Shown here one piece after another: positions 39,405 through 45,764 of a stretch of 45,764 nt of DNA (position 1 is the stretch's first letter; each line of letters begins with the position of its first letter). The DNA lies in NCBI GenBank assembly GCA_031410595.1, contig JANNZM010000077.1, positions 1-45,764 on the forward strand. The letters are read 5' to 3'. This DNA comes from JANMCE01 sp031410595 (GTDB taxonomy: Bacteria; Actinomycetota; Acidimicrobiia; Acidimicrobiales; Ilumatobacteraceae). The notes beneath the pieces were generated by a model that worked only from the letters and a program-made list of their open reading frames with translations, had not been told where the DNA came from and searched no databases. The position numbers were made by a program, and so were the translations under genes.

Positions 39405-41099
39405 TTGTTACGAAAACGAATCTGCATGCCCCTGCTTACGATTGCGGCCGTCGCCCTCGGCACCATCGCACTGACCACGTCGGCCGCATCGGCTGCTGAT
39501 GTCAGCCAGCCCATGCCGGCGCTCGACGGCGAAGAAAAGGCGTTCGTCGGAATCATCAACAACTACCGGTCCCAGAACGGCCTCGGACCACTCCAGGTCT
39601 CGATCAAGCTCACCCAGTCATCGGCATGGATGAGCGACGATCTCTCCAAACGCCCGGCCTCCGGTTTTGCGCATACCGATACCCAGGGCCGTGACGCAAC
39701 CGCTCGCGTCAAGGCCTTCGGATACGACTACAACACCTACACCGGCGAGAACATCGCGGCTGGCACCAACTCGGGTTCGGCCACGGCGATCTTTGAGCAG
39801 TGGCGCAACTCGCCCGGGCACAACGCCAACATGCTCGGGAAGAACTACGTCACCATGGGGATAGCCCGCGTGTATCGCGCCGGGTCGCCCTATAGCTGGT
39901 ACTGGACCAACGATTTCGGCGGCTTCGATGATGCCCGGGTAAGCGACGCAGCCGCGGCACCAGCGCCCCCAGCACCGCCGCCGGTACCCCCGCTGGTCAT
40001 CCCTGCCGTGCGCTCGGCCATGGTTGCGGTGGCGCCAACTCGCATCCTCGACACCCGAACCACCGGAGCCATCGGGGCCAATGGTTCCGTCACCATCCAC
40101 ATTCCTGGCCAAAAGGGTGTCGTACCCGCCTCGGGCGTTGCGGCCGTTACGTTGACGGTCACCATCACTGATGCCAAGGGTGCCGGTTTCGTCACCGTGT
40201 ATCCGGGGGGCGGCGGTCGACCTGAAGCATCCAACCTCAACGTGTCCGGTCCCGGTCGCACTGTTGCCAACCTCGTCACGGTTCCCCTCGGGCCATCAGG
40301 CGATGTGGTGTTGTACACCAGCGGTGGCGGTCATCTCATCGCCGACGTTGCCGGTTACTACAACCAGGTCGGCAGCACCGCAAGGGCCGGCCGCTTCCAG
40401 CCCATCGCACCCACCCGTCTGGTGGACACCCGCAACGGTCAACCCGTCCCACCCAAGACCAGCGCCATCCTTCATGTCACTGACCGTCCAGGTGTCCCCA
40501 AAACCGGTGTGTCGGCCGTGTCGCTCAACCTCACGGTGACCGACGCCATCCGCAGCGGATTTCTCACGGCCTACCCGGCGGCATCGGGTGTGCCGACCGT
40601 GTCGAACCTCAATATCAACAATGCCGGTGACACCGTTGCCGGTGCAGCCATCGTGCCGGTCGACGCCAACGGCAACATCGGCGTCTACCTCGACGGCGGC
40701 GGCGATCTGTTGGTAGATATCAACGGCTGGTTCACGGACGGAAACGCGAGTGCCAGTTCGGAAGGTTTGTTCGTGGCCCAGACTCCAGCCCGGGCCCTCG
40801 ACAGCCGCAAGTCGGGCAGCATGGCCGGCAAGTCCATGCTCGACCTGGGTGTGCCGTCCGGCTCCATCGCGGTAAGTGCCAACCTCACGCTCACCGACAC
40901 CTCAGGCGCCGGCTATCTCAGCGCCTGGGCCGCCGCCGGTGTTCTGCCCACAGTCTCTTCGGTCAACGCGGTTGGCTCGAGCCAGACCGTGGCGAACCAC
41001 GCCATCATTCCGGATTCAGGTGGCGCCCGGTTCTTCGCCGACATGGCCACCAACCTGATCGTCGACTACGACGGCTACTACCTACCAGCAAATGTATAG
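39405..41099 (+). CDS. Secreted CAP/SCP-domain protein with three C-terminal repeats
   Basis: A 564-residue exported protein. The signal peptide is residues 1-30, ending SAASA. The CAP domain spans about 43-172, with FAHTDTQGRD (His90), GENIAAG and WRNSPGHNANML. A Pro/Ala linker (183-200) leads to three tandem repeats of about 110-120 residues, at roughly 207-319, 333-442 and 457-560. Each opens with an APTRxLDTR-like motif, has an LTVTDAxxxGFxxxYP core and ends in a DxxGYY-like motif. TTG 39405 is chosen because it supplies the basic n-region LRKR; ATG 39426 would remove it. The 189 bases upstream hold short stems at 39343-39363 and 39364-39377 but no known riboswitch. Confidence 0.88.
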   Translation: MLRKRICMPLLTIAAVALGTIALTTSAASAADVSQPMPALDGEEKAFVGIINNYRSQNGLGPLQVSIKLTQSSAWMSDDLSKRPASGFAHTDTQGRDATARVKAFGYDYNTYTGENIAAGTNSGSATAIFEQWRNSPGHNANMLGKNYVTMGIARVYRAGSPYSWYWTNDFGGFDDARVSDAAAAPAPPAPPPVPPLVIPAVRSAMVAVAPTRILDTRTTGAIGANGSVTIHIPGQKGVVPASGVAAVTLTVTITDAKGAGFVTVYPGGGGRPEASNLNVSGPGRTVANLVTVPLGPSGDVVLYTSGGGHLIADVAGYYNQVGSTARAGRFQPIAPTRLVDTRNGQPVPPKTSAILHVTDRPGVPKTGVSAVSLNLTVTDAIRSGFLTAYPAASGVPTVSNLNINNAGDTVAGAAIVPVDANGNIGVYLDGGGDLLVDINGWFTDGNASASSEGLFVAQTPARALDSRKSGSMAGKSMLDLGVPSGSIAVSANLTLTDTSGAGYLSAWAAAGVLPTVSSVNAVGSSQTVANHAIIPDSGGARFFADMATNLIVDYDGYYLPANV

Positions 41100-41100
41100 A

Positions 41101-41223
41101 GGTAGCGACCGGATGCACCACGCGCTGGCAGCATTGTTTGAGCGAAGCGAGTCCGAGAGAGACGGAGCGGTAGCTGAGCGTCAGGAGCGGTAGCGACAAG
41201 CGATGCCAATCATGGTAGCGACC
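41101..41223. repeat. Short GGTAGC-containing direct repeats
   Basis: Between the CAP gene and the aldolase gene, GGTAGCGAC occurs at 41101, 41189 and 41214, and GGAGCGGTAGC at 41164 and 41184. GAGCGAAGCGAG lies just before them. The pattern looks like clustered short extragenic repeats. No ORF of interest is present. Confidence 0.45.
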
Positions 41224-41234
41224 GAACGAGGCGA

Positions 41235-42014
41235 TTAGTCGAAGAGGTCGGGATCGGTGTGGCAGATCTCTTCCCACAACGGCTGGAAGCTGAACCATCC
41301 AGCCAGTGGGAAGGCGGTCTGCTCGCGGGTATACGTCGCAAGCTCGTGGGGGACGAGCTTGGGCGTTCCCGCCGCTTCGGCCAACAACTGAGCCTGGCAA
41401 GAGCGCTCCATCGTGACGAACCACCACACCGCTTCGTCCACCGTTTGACCAACGGTGATGTTGCCGTGGTTCTGATGAATGACGGCCTTGTGGCTGCCGA
41501 GTGCATCGGCGATGGCCTTGCCCGAATCGAGTTCGAAGGCAACCGCTCCCCCGCCTTCCGTGCACAGGCTGTGGTCCTGGTAGAAGCTGCAGGCGTCCTG
41601 CGTGATCGGGTCGAGCAGACGACCGAGTGACGACCACGCCTTTCCGTTCACCGAGTGGGCGTGCGCGGCGGCAATCACGTCGGGCCGGGCCGCGTGAATG
41701 GCGGCGTGGATCACGAAGGCAGCTCGGTTGAGGGGGCGGGTTCCCTCCACCACATCGCCGGTGTGATTGACGAGGATGAGATCACTGACCTTGATGTGTC
41801 GGAAACTGCGACCGAACGGGTTCACCCAGAAGTGATCAAGAAACTCGGGATCGCGAGCGGTGATGTGACCGGCCACGCCCTCACCGAACCCAAAACGGCC
41901 AAAGATCCGCAGCGCGCCCGCCAACCGCTCTTTGCGGTGACGACGCTCTTCTTCCACCGTGGCGAACACGGGCGGTGTTGGAAACGTGATCACAGGCTTG
42001 TCGGTGGTGGTCAT
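41235..42014 (-). CDS. Class II aldolase/adducin family protein
   Basis: A 259-residue protein of the class II aldolase/adducin family. FGFGEGVAGHITARDPE near the N-terminus, AAAHAHSVNGKAWS with two zinc histidines, and VIHQNHGNITVGQTVDEAVWWF with the later histidine define the fold. Members include sugar-phosphate aldolases, epimerases and non-catalytic proteins; the substrate here is unknown. ATG 42014 removes an upstream stretch without family similarity. A single gene, divergent from the PlsC-like gene. Confidence 0.87.
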   Translation of the reverse strand: MTTTDKPVITFPTPPVFATVEEERRHRKERLAGALRIFGRFGFGEGVAGHITARDPEFLDHFWVNPFGRSFRHIKVSDLILVNHTGDVVEGTRPLNRAAFVIHAAIHAARPDVIAAAHAHSVNGKAWSSLGRLLDPITQDACSFYQDHSLCTEGGGAVAFELDSGKAIADALGSHKAVIHQNHGNITVGQTVDEAVWWFVTMERSCQAQLLAEAAGTPKLVPHELATYTREQTAFPLAGWFSFQPLWEEICHTDPDLFD

Positions 42015-42068
42015 AGAGGCAGTTTCGCGCGTTTGAAGGCGTCGCGGTCCGGCGCGTTGCTGTACAAC

Positions 42069-43106
42069 ATGCAGGTGCCGACATTGCACACGGGGACAAC
42101 AGGGGGAACGCGATGGGTGCGGCGGATCATTTCGATCCCGCTCGTCCTTGCCGCGGCGATGCTCGGACTAGCTGCCTCGCCTGTCTTGGTCGTGGTCGCG
42201 ATCGTCTTCGATCTGCTCCGCAAGCGAAGCGGATTTCCGACGCTTCGTTGCTACGCGTTTGTTCTGTGGGCGTTGTGGCTGGAGGTGTGTACGGTGTTGA
42301 GCGCCATGTTCCTGGCCGTCGTGTTTGCGGGTCGGCTGCGGTCGGCAGCGTCACTTCGCACCCACAACGCTATGGAGCAGTGGTGGGTTGGACAGCTGGT
42401 GCAGGCAGCTGCATTGACGATGCGGCTGGAGTTCGCCGTTACGTGCCCCCATCATCTACGTCCCGGTCCGGTCGTCGTTATCGGCCGTCATGCCAGCCAC
42501 GCCGACGCCATTCTGCCCGCCTGGCTACTGGGCACTCGCAATGCCATGAACTTGCGTTACGTCGTCACGGCCGGGCTCACGTGGGGACCAACATTCAACC
42601 TGTACGGACATCGGTTGCCGAACCATTTTGTGAACCGCGGCAAAACCCACACCGCAACGGACCTCGCCCCCCTCGCCAATCTGGCTTCATCGGCCGACGC
42701 GTACGACGCAGTGATCATTTTCCCCGAAGGACACCTCGCCACGCCCGAGCGTCGAGAACGCGCGTTGGCACGAATCACCGATCCGGTCCTTGCGTCGCGG
42801 GCACGAAAGCTTCTCCACCTGCTGCCGCCCCGTCCGGCCGGCACGGTCGCTTTGCTCGATGCAGCGCCGCATGCAGATGTCATCGTTATCAACCACGTCG
42901 GGCTCGAACGCTTTCAGACCGTCGGTGCTATCTGGCGCAATGTGCCCTTCGCTGACCCGGTGCGGGTGCGCATCCAACGCGTCGCAGCTCGTGACGTGCC
43001 CCGATTCGATAACGACGCAACCATCGGCTGGCTGACCGACACCTGGCAGGACATGGACGAATGGATCACCGCCAACATGCCCGAACCCAATGACGGATCC
43101 CGATGA
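42069..43106 (+). CDS. PlsC-like 1-acyl-glycerol-3-phosphate acyltransferase family protein
   Basis: A protein of about 345 residues. Two hydrophobic segments (about 20-50 and 62-88) precede the acyltransferase domain, with the HX4D motif HASHAD (His141, Asp146) and the later IIFPEGH, the acyl-acceptor site. It probably acylates a lysophospholipid or related acceptor at the inner membrane. ATG 42069 is chosen; the in-frame GTG at 42117 would still retain the first helix. The frame extends far upstream but is a shadow of the aldolase gene. Confidence 0.83.
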   Translation: MQVPTLHTGTTGGTRWVRRIISIPLVLAAAMLGLAASPVLVVVAIVFDLLRKRSGFPTLRCYAFVLWALWLEVCTVLSAMFLAVVFAGRLRSAASLRTHNAMEQWWVGQLVQAAALTMRLEFAVTCPHHLRPGPVVVIGRHASHADAILPAWLLGTRNAMNLRYVVTAGLTWGPTFNLYGHRLPNHFVNRGKTHTATDLAPLANLASSADAYDAVIIFPEGHLATPERRERALARITDPVLASRARKLLHLLPPRPAGTVALLDAAPHADVIVINHVGLERFQTVGAIWRNVPFADPVRVRIQRVAARDVPRFDNDATIGWLTDTWQDMDEWITANMPEPNDGSR

Positions 43107-43228
43107 CCGACTACCTCGCGCGCACCAATGGCTTCGTCCCCGGCCCACCCCGCCGGCCCTGACCGATTCCGTTGGCGCACGTATCCAATCAGATACAGGC
43201 TAGATACCGATTCGGTCGCCCTCGTCGC

Positions 43229-44371
43229 TCAGGGGCCGAGTACAACGACTCCGTTCTGGCCCTGCACATCGATCGGTTGCGACGACGCGGTACTGAGGTC
43301 ATACCGAATCGCTTTACCTTGGTCGGTGATGACCAACGCGGTCCCGTCCTGACTCCAGCGCACGCCGAAGCCAACAAGATCAGGAAAGCTCTGACCCGCG
43401 ATTCCCGTGATCGGTGCGACCAGCACGCCGCGCCCGGTGTATGGCTCGGCATTGTCGGACAACGCGACCGCGAGCTGCGAACCGTCCGGCGAGAATGCGC
43501 CGGACCCAACGGTCTGCGCAGGGCCGGTTTCGGGCACCTTACTGACGACGCTAACGGCCGCGGTCCGCACATTGACGATGTTGATGTCGCCACTCTCGGC
43601 TTGATACGCAAGATTGGTCCCATTGGCCGCGATGGGGCGCCCGACGCCAGCGACTCGCACGCCGCCCGGTTCTGCAATCAGGATCTCGAAGGTCTCCTTG
43701 ACTAGGAGAGCAACGCCGTCGCCCGCTGGTCCGATAGGAAGCACGACCTGCGCCTTTGTCGCTACGGTCGGACCGATCGGTTGGCCGGACCAGTCGTGCA
43801 GCTGCCACGTTGCGCCATTCTCGGTGGCGGCCCAGAACCCTCGCTCGGTGACAACGATGCCGAGGTTCGCGTAGGTACCAGCATCGACGGGCGCGGCCCA
43901 CGCTGCAGGGTCGTACACCGTGACCTGCCCGAGGTATGTCACCAGCACGTGATCCTTGGTGCCGTACAAAACCGGAATCGCTCCGGGCACATCGAGCAGC
44001 TTTGCAACGACCTTGGTGGTAGCCGCTCCATTTCGACCGATGCTGGTTTCTTCGAGGTCACGATCGCGTCGGGTGATGAGCCGATACGCCGCGACGTCCG
44101 TCGAGACAGACGCGGTGACGACAGAACTGGTGGAGTTGGGGGCTGTCACCACGACCGTTGACGGCGGAGCGCTAGAGGCGGTGGGAGCCTCGGCAATCAC
44201 GGTCGTTGTCGTACCGGCGGCAGTGCGACCTGTTGAAGACCGAACGGCCGCAACGGCTCCCCCGACGATGACCACGCCGGCAACGACTACACCGATCCGG
44301 CGGCGCCGATACTTTCGTTTTCGGGCGCGGCGAGTGAGGTCGCTTGGCGCGGCACGTCCAGACTCATCCAT
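43229..44371 (-). CDS. Membrane-anchored extracytoplasmic protein, propeller-like
   Basis: A protein of about 380 residues. A basic cytosolic start ending RARKRKYRRRR precedes one helix (IGVVVAGVVIVGGAVAAV), then a Thr/Ser/Pro-rich linker. The outer domain repeats short units with G-x-x-L/V strands and ends with SPDGSQLAVALSD and WSQDGTALVIT, TolB/WD40-like propeller strands. No catalytic motif is visible. ATG 44371 has GGAG just upstream; ATG 44404 would place the start four bases beyond a strong hairpin seen on the same strand. Function unassigned. Confidence 0.75.
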   Translation of the reverse strand: MDESGRAAPSDLTRRARKRKYRRRRIGVVVAGVVIVGGAVAAVRSSTGRTAAGTTTTVIAEAPTASSAPPSTVVVTAPNSTSSVVTASVSTDVAAYRLITRRDRDLEETSIGRNGAATTKVVAKLLDVPGAIPVLYGTKDHVLVTYLGQVTVYDPAAWAAPVDAGTYANLGIVVTERGFWAATENGATWQLHDWSGQPIGPTVATKAQVVLPIGPAGDGVALLVKETFEILIAEPGGVRVAGVGRPIAANGTNLAYQAESGDINIVNVRTAAVSVVSKVPETGPAQTVGSGAFSPDGSQLAVALSDNAEPYTGRGVLVAPITGIAGQSFPDLVGFGVRWSQDGTALVITDQGKAIRYDLSTASSQPIDVQGQNGVVVLGP

Positions 44372-44407
44372 CGCTCCATGATCCCTCACGAAGGGGTTGT
44401 ACATCGC

Positions 44408-44447
44408 GCATCTTCGGGTCGTGCGGGACAGAACGACCCGAAGATGC
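44408..44447 (-). terminator. Perfect 15-base-pair hairpin after the duplicated-barrel gene
   Basis: GCATCTTCGGGTCGT at 44408-44422 and its exact complement at 44433-44447, with a 10-base loop. It lies three bases past the stop of the gene at 44450. There is no T-run, so it may act as a structural terminator or as a leader element of the next gene. Confidence 0.55.
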
Positions 44448-44449
44448 TG

Positions 44450-45094
44450 CTAGGCCATGCGGGTAGCGATGCTCCGGTGACCGGAGCCGGGAATGAACAA
44501 GCCGGCTGATGCAGCGAGTCGTTTCAGGTAGCCGGGGTCGGTTTGCAGCTTTGCAGTGGCAGCGTCGACGGCAGCCATGTCGGCGGCGGCTCCGATCCAG
44601 GTGGCCTGACCGAAGGTGCCGTAGGAGTCGAGGAGGAACATGGTGGGGTCGTCGGTCACCGAGGTGACGTAGGTGGCCAATTCAACGCTCCACGCAACAG
44701 CTTCGGCACCCTTGTCGGCGGCCATCGTCGCCGTCGTCAAAAGGGCCACCGAACCGACCGGCCTACCCCCTGGCGTTGGTGCACCATGGACGACCTCTCG
44801 CAATGTGTCGACCATCGGACCGGTGATGAACGCGGCACCTTTTTCGAGGATGGCGTAATAGCCATCATCCTCGCGAAGCCCGGCGAAGGCGGCCTGGAGG
44901 TCGGCGTGGGAATCCACTGGTACTGACCAGACCACGGTGCCCACCGGCTGGCCAAAGCCCACTGACCACAGCGCCAGTGGCCGTCCCGATTTCTTACTGA
45001 CGTAGGCATTCATCTCGGCTGCCCATGCCATTGCTGCTCTCGGATGTCCTCCGAGTGTTGCCATACGACCGAAGAGAAGCACAATCCCTCCCAA
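44450..45094 (-). CDS. Unknown protein made of two dimeric-barrel-like repeats
   Basis: A 214-residue protein that I do not assign to a named family. Two halves of about 100 residues share a pattern: a first strand (VLLFGRMATL / VALLTTATMA), a helix ending AWAAEMNAYV / AWSVELATYV, a central strand with ALWSVGFGQPVGTVVWSV / FLLDSYGTFGQATWIGA, then a helix with LREDDGYYAIL / LQTDPGYLKRL. This is the layout of ferredoxin-like dimeric alpha-beta barrels (ABM/NIPSNAP-like). There is no signal peptide. Cofactor and function unknown. Confidence 0.7.
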   Translation of the reverse strand: MGGIVLLFGRMATLGGHPRAAMAWAAEMNAYVSKKSGRPLALWSVGFGQPVGTVVWSVPVDSHADLQAAFAGLREDDGYYAILEKGAAFITGPMVDTLREVVHGAPTPGGRPVGSVALLTTATMAADKGAEAVAWSVELATYVTSVTDDPTMFLLDSYGTFGQATWIGAAADMAAVDAATAKLQTDPGYLKRLAASAGLFIPGSGHRSIATRMA

Positions 45095-45181
45095 ACCTTG
45101 ACGAACTCACGCGAAGTTGCGTGCCAGTCGTGAGCATGCACCCGCGTATTGGGCATGTCAATCGTCACTAAGCAACGAACT

Positions 45182-45764
45182 TCAGACCAGTGCCGGCTCG
45201 CGGGTACTTGCATCTTCAACGATACGCGATGGCGGACGGATACGAAGCACTCCGAGCGCCGCAACAACGCACATGACGCCGCCCAGGATGTAGCTCAACT
45301 GGAAGCTGCCGGTGCTGTCGCGGGTGGTCGCTGCGAACCATGCGGCGAATGCGCCGCCCAGTTGGTGGGCTGCGAATAGCCACCCGTAGACGACACTGCC
45401 CTTGCCCGGCCCGAAGCACTGGTGCGCCAGTTTGATAGTCGGCGGCACTGTTGCCACCCAGTCGAGGCCGTAGAAGATCAGCACAACCAAGAGTCCGGGG
45501 TTCGTCGCACCCAAGTCGAGCACCTGGTTCAGCATGAGAAGCGAGAGGCCGCGCAGCCCGTAGTAGGCAAACAGCAGCCGACGAGGGTCGACTCGGTCAC
45601 AGAGCCAACCCGATGCCAACGACCCCATGAGATCGAAGACCCCGATACCGACCAGCAACGTGCTGGCCGTCACCTTGGTGATGTGGTGGTCGCTGGCGGA
45701 TTCGAACCAATGCATCTGCACCAGCACCCCCGTCCTGCTGCCCAGCTTGCTGTTGATCGGCACC
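45182..45764 (-). CDS. MFS transporter, C-terminal part (cut by window edge)
   Basis: The last 190 or so residues of a major facilitator transporter; the start lies beyond the window. About six helices are visible, with FDLMGSLASGWLCDRVDPRRLL, the helix 8-9 loop motif that repeats the MFS GxxxDR-type signature, and the closing helices GWLFAAHQLGGAFAAWFAA and SYILGGVMCVVAALGVL. It resembles monocarboxylate or oxalate/formate-type transporters; substrate unknown. Confidence 0.85.
   Translation of the reverse strand, partial: VPINSKLGSRTGVLVQMHWFESASDHHITKVTASTLLVGIGVFDLMGSLASGWLCDRVDPRRLLFAYYGLRGLSLLMLNQVLDLGATNPGLLVVLIFYGLDWVATVPPTIKLAHQCFGPGKGSVVYGWLFAAHQLGGAFAAWFAATTRDSTGSFQLSYILGGVMCVVAALGVLRIRPPSRIVEDASTREPALV

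Noticed and set aside
1..45764. tRNA, rRNA, CRISPR arrays, prophage or insertion sequences.
   Set aside because: I looked in all intergenic gaps and saw no cloverleaf with CCA-type end, no regularly spaced repeats, and no transposase or integrase frame.

Overview
The window is high-GC, gene-dense DNA from an actinobacterium. GTG starts are common, genes often overlap by 1-14 bases, and there is no rRNA, tRNA, CRISPR array or insertion sequence. A mycofactocin system, a MurT/GatD pair, an NDMA-dependent alcohol dehydrogenase, a SigK/RskA-type sigma/anti-sigma pair with a fasciclin lipoprotein, and a CAP protein with tandem wall-type repeats suggest the class Acidimicrobiia (Ilumatobacter-like or Microthrix-like). 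That placement is an inference from gene content; no marker gene was compared.

Layout. 0-3.6 kb: nitrobindin-like protein, L-asparaginase II, then divergent murT-gatD (lipid II amidation). 3.6-10.3 kb: zinc metallopeptidase, two EamA transporters, RidA, a CAX-type Ca2+/H+ antiporter, an MFS exporter and a short alanine-racemase-like protein. 10.3-13.6 kb: DUF4395 protein, mftF and mftE, a Nudix hydrolase and infA. 13.6-20.4 kb: a Baeyer-Villiger-type monooxygenase; an operon of response regulator, sensor kinase, membrane thioredoxin and CcdA; and a MoxR-like ATPase with a VWA partner. 20.5-25.0 kb: envelope genes (GT4 glycosyltransferase, acyltransferase 3, PAP2 phosphatase, CPBP protease) plus a truncated DUF1016 gene. 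25.0-28.5 kb: NDMA-dependent alcohol dehydrogenase facing mftA-mftB-mftC, then a VapBC pair. 28.5-29.1 kb: a weakly coding stretch. 29.1-33.1 kb: fasciclin lipoprotein, membrane molybdopterin oxidoreductase, an isolated mini anti-sigma domain, ECF sigma factor and RskA. 33.2-37.6 kb: a channel-like membrane protein, a long inverted repeat, a chimeric sigma factor without region 4, a membrane metallophosphoesterase and a rhomboid-like protein lacking the catalytic serine motif. 37.8-45.8 kb: glyA, a secreted CAP protein with three repeats, a class II aldolase, a PlsC-like acyltransferase, a membrane-anchored propeller-like protein, a duplicated dimeric-barrel-like protein and the C-terminal part of an MFS transporter.

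How the genes work together. mftA-B-C make and process the mycofactocin peptide, mftE trims it and mftF glycosylates it. The adjacent NDMA-dependent dehydrogenase is the kind of enzyme that uses the finished cofactor. The mft genes are split into two blocks about 13 kb apart, and no mftD is visible. The sigma/RskA genes, the fasciclin gene and the molybdopterin oxidoreductase share a promoter-like pattern (ATCC, 16-17 bases, CGAAC/T) that resembles the published mycobacterial SigK consensus, which suggests one envelope-redox regulon. The sensor kinase-thioredoxin-CcdA operon looks like a second extracytoplasmic thiol-redox unit.
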